Of a DNA stretch of 64,000 bases, positions 57,331 through 64,000 are shown one piece after another. The translations under genes were made by a program, and so were the position numbers. The DNA lies in contig CALSRX010000002.1 in NCBI GenBank assembly GCA_943788865.1, positions 186,001 to 250,000 on the forward strand. Direction: 5' to 3'. How positions within the stretch are numbered: position 1 is the stretch's first letter; the number at the start of each line of letters is the position of its first letter. The notes under the pieces were generated by a model. The model saw only the letters and a list, made by a program, of their open reading frames with translations, was not told the origin of the DNA and ran no database searches. This DNA is from an uncultured Polaribacter sp. Lineage in GTDB: Bacteria > Bacteroidota > Bacteroidia > Flavobacteriales > Flavobacteriaceae.

Positions 57331-58017
57331 CTAATCGTCACCTTCTCCTTTTGCAAACTCCTCTTCTTCTTCTAGTTTTGGTGGATTAAAATTACCTTCT
57401 TCGTCAAAAAGTAAATCGAATTCTGTTTGTCTAAATTCATAGTTTTCTTTAACTATTCCTTTTTGTTTAAAGACAAATGCGAAAAGCAAACCAACCAAGA
57501 AACCAGACAAATGTCCTTCCCAAGAAATACCCTCTTTTATAGGAAACACATACCAAACCATACTTCCATATAAAAAGATTACAATTAAGGAAACGGCAAC
57601 CAATTGAAATTGTTTTTTTATGATTCCTGAAAAGAAAACGAAACTAAAAAGCAAATACACAATTCCGCTTGCACCAATATGATAGGCTTCTCTAGCAATG
57701 ATCCAAGTTAAAAACCCAGATAAAACTCCACCCAAAACCAACACTTTTAAATATACTGACCTATAAAAGTAGATTAAGAACGCTAATAAGACGAATAGCG
57801 GGACTGAATTATTAAATAGATGGTTTGTGTTACTGTGAATAAAAGGAGAGAGAAAAACCCCTTTTAAACCACTCAAACTTCTTGGAAAAATACCTGCTTT
57901 TGTGAAATTCAATTCAAAACGTATTTCTACCCAATACACAAACCAAATTATAAAAATAAAAAGAAGAGGAATAAATACCACATCTTTTGTATACTTGAGT
58001 TGATTGCTTGTTTTCAT
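57331..58017 (-). CDS. rhomboid family intramembrane serine protease
   Basis: A 228-residue six-helix rhomboid. The motifs are FIHSNTNHLFNNS (HxxxN oxyanion region), HIGASGIVYLL (GxSG, catalytic Ser) and SWEGHLSGFLVG (catalytic His). An acidic cytoplasmic tail follows (LEEEEEFAKGEGDD). It cleaves membrane-anchored proteins within the bilayer; its targets are not indicated by the context. It is divergent from rarA. Confidence 0.93.
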   Translation of the reverse strand: MKTSNQLKYTKDVVFIPLLFIFIIWFVYWVEIRFELNFTKAGIFPRSLSGLKGVFLSPFIHSNTNHLFNNSVPLFVLLAFLIYFYRSVYLKVLVLGGVLSGFLTWIIAREAYHIGASGIVYLLFSFVFFSGIIKKQFQLVAVSLIVIFLYGSMVWYVFPIKEGISWEGHLSGFLVGLLFAFVFKQKGIVKENYEFRQTEFDLLFDEEGNFNPPKLEEEEEFAKGEGDD

Positions 58018-58093
58018 CCGTTTAAAAATAGCAAAAATTTAACCAATTAAAATTTACTGAAATTCTGTCATAAAACTTTCCTATTTTTACTTT

Positions 58094-59368
58094 ATGAATG
58101 AGCCATTAGCAGAACGAATTAGACCCAAAAATTTAGACGACTATATAAGTCAACAACATTTAGTTGGTAAAAAAGGAATTCTTACACATCATATCAAACA
58201 AGGAATCATTCCTTCGTTAATCTTATGGGGGCCTCCTGGAATTGGAAAAACCACATTAGCAAACATTATTGCAAAAGAATCTGAAAGACCTTTTTATACA
58301 TTAAGCGCCATAAGTTCTGGCGTTAAAGACGTTAGGGATGTTATTGAAAAAGCAAAAAATAGTGGTGGATTGTTTACGAGTAAAAACCCCATATTATTTA
58401 TTGATGAAATTCATCGTTTTAGCAAATCTCAGCAAGACTCATTATTAGGTGCTGTAGAAAAAGGTTGGGTTACTTTAATTGGTGCTACTACAGAAAACCC
58501 AAGTTTCGAAGTAATTCCTGCCCTCCTTTCTCGTTGTCAGGTGTATATTTTAAATTCATTTGACAAGGAAGATTTAATTGCTTTGATAGATAGAGCCATT
58601 AAAAAAGATGAGTTGATTTCTAAACGAAAGATTCAATTATTAGAGACAGATGCTTTAATCCGTGTTTCTGGAGGTGATGCTAGAAAGCTTTTAAATGTGT
58701 TTGAACTATTGGTGAATTCTTCTGAAGATCCTGTAAAAATTACAGATAAATTTGTCTTAGAAAAAGTTCAAAAAAACACTGTTCATTATGATAAAACAGG
58801 TGAACAACATTACGATATTATTTCGGCCTTTATAAAATCTATTCGAGGGAGCGATCCAAATGCTGCTGTGTATTGGCTAGCAAGGATGATTGAAGGCGGA
58901 GAAGATGTTAAGTTTATTGCCAGACGATTATTAATTTTAGCCTCAGAAGACATTGGTAATGCAAATCCTACAGCATTAATTTTAGCAAACAATACATTTC
59001 AGGCTGTATCTGTTATTGGGCATCCAGAGTCAAGGATTATTTTAAGCCAATGTGCTATTTATTTAGCAAATTCTGCCAAAAGTAACGCATCTTACGAAGC
59101 TATTGGAAATGCGCAAGAACTGGTTCGTAAAACTGGCGATTTGTCTGTACCTCTAGCTCTAAGAAATGCTCCAACAAAATTGATGAAAGATTTAGACTAT
59201 GGTAAAAATTATAAATATTCTCATAATTATGAGAATAACTTTATCAATCAAGAATTTTTACCTGATGAAATTAGCAATACAAAATTGTATGAGCCCGGAA
59301 ACAATTCTAGAGAAAATGCGTTTAGAGAACTGCTAAAGAATAGATGGAAAGACAAGTATAATTACTAA
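58094..59368 (+). CDS. rarA: replication-associated recombination protein A (MgsA/RarA AAA ATPase)
   Basis: 424 residues. It opens [20 protein letters not shown]. Walker [12 protein letters not shown] is near residue 50, Walker [10 protein letters not shown] near 105, sensor 1 [10 protein letters not shown], and the C-terminal RarA domain carries [25 protein letters not shown]. The ATPase acts at stalled forks with SSB. Its stop overlaps the convergent neighbour's stop by four bases. Confidence 0.96.
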   Translation: MNEPLAERIRPKNLDDYISQQHLVGKKGILTHHIKQGIIPSLILWGPPGIGKTTLANIIAKESERPFYTLSAISSGVKDVRDVIEKAKNSGGLFTSKNPILFIDEIHRFSKSQQDSLLGAVEKGWVTLIGATTENPSFEVIPALLSRCQVYILNSFDKEDLIALIDRAIKKDELISKRKIQLLETDALIRVSGGDARKLLNVFELLVNSSEDPVKITDKFVLEKVQKNTVHYDKTGEQHYDIISAFIKSIRGSDPNAAVYWLARMIEGGEDVKFIARRLLILASEDIGNANPTALILANNTFQAVSVIGHPESRIILSQCAIYLANSAKSNASYEAIGNAQELVRKTGDLSVPLALRNAPTKLMKDLDYGKNYKYSHNYENNFINQEFLPDEISNTKLYEPGNNSRENAFRELLKNRWKDKYNY

Positions 59369-60144
59369 AACTTTACTTGATATTCTTTCTGAACGAGCAC
59401 ATTGTTTTCGTAGAATTCGGCAATCCATTTAGCGTTCATTTTATATAGAATTCCGTTTTTATTTTCTATAATAAAAAGATTTTCCTGATTTGTTTTTAAA
59501 ACTTTAAAAATCAATTTGGGTGTAGTGTCTACTAATTGAAAGCCGTTTTCAATTGCTTGCGCATAGAGTACATTTGTTATTACAGTTGCTGGCTTTTCTG
59601 CCTTTGTTATTATTGGGGTATTAACAACTTTTTTTTCTGCGATAACTTTATTTACTTTAGGCAACACTTTAGGGGTTTCAGCAACATTTACAATCGCTTT
59701 TTTAACACTATTTTGTGGTTCAAAAGTGTAGTTATTTATAATTGGATTTTTAAACGCATTTCTAATTGCTTCATGAAAAGATTTCTGATAATTTTTTTCT
59801 TTACTTTTCCCAATTGGGCTCTCGTAAATCACTTTATCATTACAATCTTTTAGAACCAAATGTACTTTGGTTGTCAACATTGAAGATGCATCTTTTATCG
59901 TAGCAAATAAAGAGGAACATCTATTGTCTCTTATTTCTTGTGGTAAATTTTCAGTGTTTAAAAAGGAGGTAAATCCGTATTTATTAAAAAGGAACTTGGT
60001 TAATGAGCTTGTTTTGTATTGATCTACTTTTTTTAAAAAATCAAACTTATTTGCAACCACTACATATTTATAATTGTTTACTGTCTGTTGTCCAAAAATT
60101 GAAAAACTACTAATTACAAATCCTAAAAAAATTATTTTCTTCAT
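59365..60144 (-). CDS. uncharacterised exported protein
   Basis: About 259 residues from the ATG at 60144 (MKKIIFLGFVISSFSIFGQ, a Sec signal); a TTG three codons upstream would overlap the previous gene. A mixed N-terminal domain (YKYVVVANKFDFLKKVDQYKT) and a Lys/Val-rich linker (about residues 150-195) precede a small C-terminal beta domain (FIIENKNGILYKMNAKW). No catalytic motif was recognised. It lies one base after the DUF5723 gene, so it is third in a compact envelope operon and may act with it. Confidence 0.7.
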   Translation of the reverse strand: MKKIIFLGFVISSFSIFGQQTVNNYKYVVVANKFDFLKKVDQYKTSSLTKFLFNKYGFTSFLNTENLPQEIRDNRCSSLFATIKDASSMLTTKVHLVLKDCNDKVIYESPIGKSKEKNYQKSFHEAIRNAFKNPIINNYTFEPQNSVKKAIVNVAETPKVLPKVNKVIAEKKVVNTPIITKAEKPATVITNVLYAQAIENGFQLVDTTPKLIFKVLKTNQENLFIIENKNGILYKMNAKWIAEFYENNVLVQKEYQVKF

Positions 60145-60145
60145 C

Positions 60146-61549
60146 TTAATCAAAAATTAAATTAAACCCAAATTGAACAGAAGCGCTTTTAGCTTTTGCT
60201 AAATTAGTCATATTAAATATATTATCAACCAAACCGTACATATGGAATATTCCAACCTGAGTAGAAACCCCTACCCCAATATTAGACATTGAATAATCGT
60301 TAGCCGTATATGTTAGTTTAGCGTGAAATTTTTCGCTAATGCTTTTTTCAAAAAATAGTGTTGCCGCAACTTGAGTACTTAAAGGTCTTGTAATGGCATA
60401 TAACTGAACACCTACCGAATTACTGTAATATTCTTTATAAGTTTCATCATAGCATTCTTTAATTGATCTTGCTCTACCATAACTATATTTTACAGCTCCA
60501 TTAAATTTTATGGGTCTCCAAGAAACAAAAGAATTTGTGTTTGTTTCACTTGGAACATTTGCTTTAGCCTCATTATACAGTTCTTCCAAATAATCTTTAT
60601 TGATAGGCGACCAATAATCCGTATTAGTTTCATCAAATAATACTTCTACCCCATCAAATTGATGGCTACCAATTATTGATATATTATTAATATTTTTAGT
60701 ATAGCTAACAAAACCAATATCTAAAACGCTTCCTGTAAATTCAATTTGGGGTGTATAATGATACGTAAAACCTACATCTATACCTACTCCAATATTTTTA
60801 CTCAAAAAAAAGTTACCAATAGTTTCTGTTGCATCAATATTTACGTTATTGTCTTCATCTAAAAGTCCAGAAGAATAAAAATTAAGATTAAGATTGCTTA
60901 AATACTGTTTATAAATATTTGTATCTCCGTTTACAGTAGTTATAGTCCCTGAATTATTATTAGAAGACAAATGCAAACTTCCAGAGTAGAGTTTAAATCG
61001 ACCACCAATATTTAATTTTTTATTTACTTTATAAGACACCCCAGCATGTAAAACTCCTAAAGCATCTCCTTTGTATTTTATTTCAGAAAAATGAATGGTT
61101 TTGTACACATTATTTCCGTTTCCATAATATAACGAATTTACAATATCATCAGGAAAATATCCAATGAAATCAATTTCTTGATACAAACCAAAGCTTACAT
61201 ACATTTTTTTATTCAATCGAAAACCTCCATTTAAAATTTCAATCTTTGTGTTAAAGTCTACAAAATCTCTTTCTGTTAGTTTTCCTAATAAATTTTTAAA
61301 TTTTGTTGTAAAATCTATTTTATCATTCAAAAAAAGGTCTGCAATTGTTGCTTCAGAAGACCCTATGTTAAATGACAAACCAGATAAGCCTGGAATACCG
61401 GCATGAAATTTAAAGTTAGTTTCAGCTCCTGGGTTAGAGAGTAACGTATTTGGCATTTCTGCAAAACCATATAACAGCTGTTTATTTTGGCTGTATCCAA
61501 AACAACTAAAAAGCAACACAAAAACAATAACAAACGTTCTACAATTCAT
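60146..61549 (-). CDS. DUF5723 family outer-membrane protein
   Basis: A 467-residue predicted beta-barrel with a Sec signal (FVIVFVLLFSCFGYSQ) and repeated amphipathic strands such as MYVSFGLYQEIDFIGYFP and KLNIGGRFKLYSGSLHLSS. The C-terminal SVQFGFNLIFD matches the DUF5723 family, whose members are outer-membrane proteins related in shape to PorV-like or FadL-like barrels. Role unknown. It lies two bases from the preceding lipoprotein gene and one base from the next gene. Confidence 0.85.
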   Translation of the reverse strand: MNCRTFVIVFVLLFSCFGYSQNKQLLYGFAEMPNTLLSNPGAETNFKFHAGIPGLSGLSFNIGSSEATIADLFLNDKIDFTTKFKNLLGKLTERDFVDFNTKIEILNGGFRLNKKMYVSFGLYQEIDFIGYFPDDIVNSLYYGNGNNVYKTIHFSEIKYKGDALGVLHAGVSYKVNKKLNIGGRFKLYSGSLHLSSNNNSGTITTVNGDTNIYKQYLSNLNLNFYSSGLLDEDNNVNIDATETIGNFFLSKNIGVGIDVGFTYHYTPQIEFTGSVLDIGFVSYTKNINNISIIGSHQFDGVEVLFDETNTDYWSPINKDYLEELYNEAKANVPSETNTNSFVSWRPIKFNGAVKYSYGRARSIKECYDETYKEYYSNSVGVQLYAITRPLSTQVAATLFFEKSISEKFHAKLTYTANDYSMSNIGVGVSTQVGIFHMYGLVDNIFNMTNLAKAKSASVQFGFNLIFD

Positions 61550-61551
61550 TT

Positions 61552-62106
61552 TTATGTTTTAAGAAAAAAAGTACCAGCCGTCTTAAAAACTAAGTTTTTT
61601 TCAATATTAGGGTCAATAACAGATCCAGAAGTACTTGGTGCTAATTGCACCAATACTTTAATTTTTGTAGAAGATAAAAACAGTTGATTGTTGGCAACCA
61701 TTATTTCTTCACTGTGTAAATACTTTAAATTGTTAGCGCCAATATTAAAGGTCTGAAAACTATGTGTAATCGCATCATTATCATCTAGAAACTGAAAGGT
61801 TACGTTAAAATCTCTATCAAATTGATTGTTAATCTCGAAATCTAATTGCACTTTAACTAAATTGTTTCTAACAAACGAGCTATTCAAAGATAAAAACTTT
61901 GAATTTTTACTAATGGGTGTAACAATTTCTAATGAATTTATTCGGTCGAAGAAAGTAATTTGGTTTAAGGTAAAGTATACCAAAGAAGATTTAAATACAG
62001 GCTCTGCAGTAAGATCTTCTACTTGATTAAAATCTAGATTTTGAATACATGAAGAGAACAAACATACAAAGAGTAAAAATATTGGATTTTTTCTAATGCT
62101 TTTCAT
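61552..62106 (-). CDS. uncharacterised lipoprotein
   Basis: 184 residues with a lipoprotein signal (IFLLFVCLFSSCIQ). The mature part is beta-rich (VKVQLDFEINNQFDRDFNVTF), ending KTAGTFFLKT; no known domain was recognised. It is first of the three-gene set with the DUF5723 barrel and an exported protein, all within 1-2 bases of each other. A joint envelope role is an inference from that spacing. Confidence 0.7.
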   Translation of the reverse strand: MKSIRKNPIFLLFVCLFSSCIQNLDFNQVEDLTAEPVFKSSLVYFTLNQITFFDRINSLEIVTPISKNSKFLSLNSSFVRNNLVKVQLDFEINNQFDRDFNVTFQFLDDNDAITHSFQTFNIGANNLKYLHSEEIMVANNQLFLSSTKIKVLVQLAPSTSGSVIDPNIEKNLVFKTAGTFFLKT

Positions 62107-62141
62107 GTATTTAAGTGTTCATTAACAACAACGACTAGGGT

Positions 62142-62825
62142 TTAAAGATATTGCTTTATTTCTAAAAGATGAGAAACAGATTTGTATTTTTTATCTGCAT
62201 ATTTTAAGTTTTCTAGATTAAAATGAATGCTTGTAATTCCGCACTGAATAGCACCTATGATATCGGCTTCTAAATTATCTCCAATCATAATACTATTCTC
62301 AGCTTTTGCATTGGCTTTGTCTAAAGCATATTTAAAAACTCTTGGATTCGGTTTTTTGACCCCTACAGATTCTGATGTGATTATGCTATTAAAATATTTT
62401 TCGATTCCAGATTTTTCTAATTTCAAATTCTGAACTTCTTCAAATCCGTTTGTAATAATATGCAACTCGTATTTTGGATGCAAATACTCTAACAACTCTA
62501 TCGCTCCATCAAACAAATGATTATTAGAGGGTAAAACACGTATATATTCTTCTGACAATAGATGTATCAAATCATCTGTCACCGAGAAACTTAATTTATC
62601 AAACGTTTCTTTTAATCTGCCATATCGCAAATTCTCTTTACTCACTTTTTCTTCCCGATAAAGTTTCCAATATTGAAAATTTATAGGAACATACTCTGTT
62701 AAAAAATCTTGCAAGTCCAACTCAACATTATGCGTTTTAAACAGTTTTTCAAATGTTAAATTTGAGTTTTTTTCAAAATCCCATAAGGTGTGATCTAAAT
62801 CAAAAAATACATGCTTTATCTCCAT
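62142..62825 (-). CDS. HAD family hydrolase, YjjG-type nucleotidase
   Basis: A 227-residue HAD phosphatase. Motif I is FFDLDHTLWDFE (nucleophile Asp), motif II IITNGFEEVQ, motif III Lys in GVKKPNPRVF, and motif IV IGDNLEADIIGA. The DHTLWDFE form and length fit YjjG-like pyrimidine 5'-nucleotidases, which clear non-canonical nucleotides. It is probably monocistronic. Confidence 0.9.
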   Translation of the reverse strand: MEIKHVFFDLDHTLWDFEKNSNLTFEKLFKTHNVELDLQDFLTEYVPINFQYWKLYREEKVSKENLRYGRLKETFDKLSFSVTDDLIHLLSEEYIRVLPSNNHLFDGAIELLEYLHPKYELHIITNGFEEVQNLKLEKSGIEKYFNSIITSESVGVKKPNPRVFKYALDKANAKAENSIMIGDNLEADIIGAIQCGITSIHFNLENLKYADKKYKSVSHLLEIKQYL

Positions 62826-62874
62826 TTGGTAAAAATATAAATATAAACCAAACTTTAAAACTCTTTTAAGTCTT

Positions 62875-62882
62875 TATATTTG
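62875..62882 (+). promoter_or_regulatory. -7 box before the glycosyltransferase gene
   Basis: TATATTTG matches TAnnTTTG and lies 19 bases before the TTG start. No clear -33 TTG. Confidence 0.4.
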
Positions 62883-62901
62883 TAACTAAAGTTATTGGTT
62901 T

Positions 62902-64000
62902 TTGACTAAAAAATTACACATCCTTTTTCTATGTAGTTGGTTTCCCTCAAAGGAATTTCCAACAAATGGAGATTTTATTCAAAGACATGCAAAAGCGATA
63001 AGCTTGAAGCATAGCGTTTCTGTTTTACATATTGTATCTAGCAAACAAAATGCTAAAACCACCATTGAAAAGAGTGTTGAAAAAAACGTGACCACTTATA
63101 TTGGCTATGTTAAACACACTAAAAACCCCATTTTAAAAGCTATTCGTTTCTACAAAGCGTACGTTCAAATTTTAAAATTGATTGGCAATTACGATTTGAT
63201 GCATGTAAACACATTGTATCCTTTTGGGTTGTTTGCATTGCATCAAAAAATAATTAAAAGAAAACCGTATATCATTTCAGAACATTGGACAGGTTATTTG
63301 AAATCCAGAAAATACAGCATTCCTTTTTTTCAAAAAATGTGCTCAAAATTGATTGTAAAAAAAGCAACTTTTGTGTGTCCCGTTAGCAATGAATTGAAAA
63401 AAGAAATGCAAGATCTTGGGTTGAAAGGAAATTATATTCCTGTCGGAAATGTGATTGATACCGCTCTTTTTATTCCTTCTAATGAAAAAAATATAGAATT
63501 TACAATTGTTCATGTTTCTGGTTTAAATAATGCTCAAAAAAACATATCAGGCATGCTACAAGTAGCAAAGCTTTTAGAAAACAGCATACCTGGTTTTACT
63601 TGGAAATTTATTGGTGGAAGCTCTGAGAAGTATCAAAAAATAATAGATAAACTGGAGTTTAAAACTGCTAAAATTGAGTTTCTCAATCATGTTTCTCAAA
63701 AAGAATTAGCAAAACATTTACAAAAAGCAACCGTTTGTGTATCCTTTAGCAATTATGAAACATTTGGTATTGTGTCGCTTGAGGCAATTGCCTGTGGAAC
63801 CTATACAATCACAACAAATACTGGGATTTTAAACGAGTTAGAATTGCAAGATTTCTTTTCTATAATTCCTGTAAAAGATAAAAATACTTTGACTAAAGAA
63901 ATTATGACTCAGTATAACAACCCAACAAAACTAGAGGTTGAAAAAATGCATTTATTTGTAAAAGATCAATTTAATCAAGATATTATTGCCGAGGCTTTTT
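62902..64000 (+). CDS. glycosyltransferase family 4 protein, partial (C-terminus beyond window end)
   Basis: An open frame of 366 codons runs to the last base. A TTG start at 62902 gives MTKKLHILFLCSWFPSKEFP, the usual opening of this group, with NGDFIQRHAKAIS next. Later marks are HVNTLYPFG, ISEHWTGY, VCPVSNELKKEM and YIPVGNVID. The GT4 donor-site segment is SFSNYETFGIVSLEAIACG with the E-x7-E pair. It transfers a sugar from a nucleotide donor in GT-B fold fashion, probably for surface polysaccharide or glycolipid. The remainder is outside the window. Confidence 0.88.
   Translation, partial: MTKKLHILFLCSWFPSKEFPTNGDFIQRHAKAISLKHSVSVLHIVSSKQNAKTTIEKSVEKNVTTYIGYVKHTKNPILKAIRFYKAYVQILKLIGNYDLMHVNTLYPFGLFALHQKIIKRKPYIISEHWTGYLKSRKYSIPFFQKMCSKLIVKKATFVCPVSNELKKEMQDLGLKGNYIPVGNVIDTALFIPSNEKNIEFTIVHVSGLNNAQKNISGMLQVAKLLENSIPGFTWKFIGGSSEKYQKIIDKLEFKTAKIEFLNHVSQKELAKHLQKATVCVSFSNYETFGIVSLEAIACGTYTITTNTGILNELELQDFFSIIPVKDKNTLTKEIMTQYNNPTKLEVEKMHLFVKDQFNQDIIAEAF

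Overview
The window is a low-GC (roughly one third G+C) chromosomal segment of a marine-type Flavobacteriaceae bacterium (Bacteroidota, near Polaribacter/Tenacibaculum). The evidence is two SusC/SusD pairs, a T9SS C-terminal sorting domain, PafA phosphatase, CtlX, DUF5723, type B (zinc-free) L31 and L36, few visible Shine-Dalgarno sites, and promoters of the Bacteroidota type (TTTG, about 19 nt, TAnnTTTG). No phage, transposase, CRISPR array, rRNA or integrase was seen.

Layout. 1-15 kb: a cut membrane-protein gene, gcvP, a CDF metal exporter, rpmE2, glutamine cyclotransferase, a frame-broken surface lipoprotein, an amidohydrolase, an SDR, a SprT-like protein, DUF389, CIA30 and a TonB-dependent receptor. 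15-24 kb: tRNA-Tyr and tRNA-Lys, an Mla-type ABC pair, PafA, PrsW, CtlX, a serine hydrolase, a T9SS-exported protein and arginase. 23.9-45.3 kb, all minus: a fused str/S10/spc/alpha ribosomal block (rpsL-rpsG-fusA-rpsJ // rplC...rplQ) followed by carA, eno and gltA. 45.4-56.5 kb, plus: an Omp85-like protein and two tandem SusC-SusD pairs. 56.5-64 kb: rlmB, rhomboid, rarA, a three-gene envelope set, a HAD phosphatase and a cut glycosyltransferase.

The most interesting signal is an integron-cassette-like arrangement. The serine hydrolase gene (20.45-21.81 kb) sits between two hairpin sites of the form AAC-N3-arm...arm-N5-GTT. The outer boxes are swapped exactly as site-specific insertion of a circular gene cassette would swap them: TTTCGCTAAC at the left site pairs with GTTAGCGAAA beyond the right site, and TTTGCCAAC at the right site pairs with GTTGGCAAA beyond the left site. 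The CDF transporter gene (3.62-4.65 kb) has the same gene-plus-hairpin design. The two 122-123 bp hairpin elements have conserved spacers, compensatory changes in the arms and the same asymmetric mismatches.

A caution: 24.4-30.65 kb (gltA, eno, carA, rplQ, rpoA, rpsD, rpsK) and 6.76-7.33 kb carry many single-base indels. Most of those genes are essential and the net lengths fit intact genes plus scattered one-base errors, so this is read as sequence error and the genes are annotated as whole. No gene-free stretch exceeds 300 bases; the longest (41671-41969) is described.
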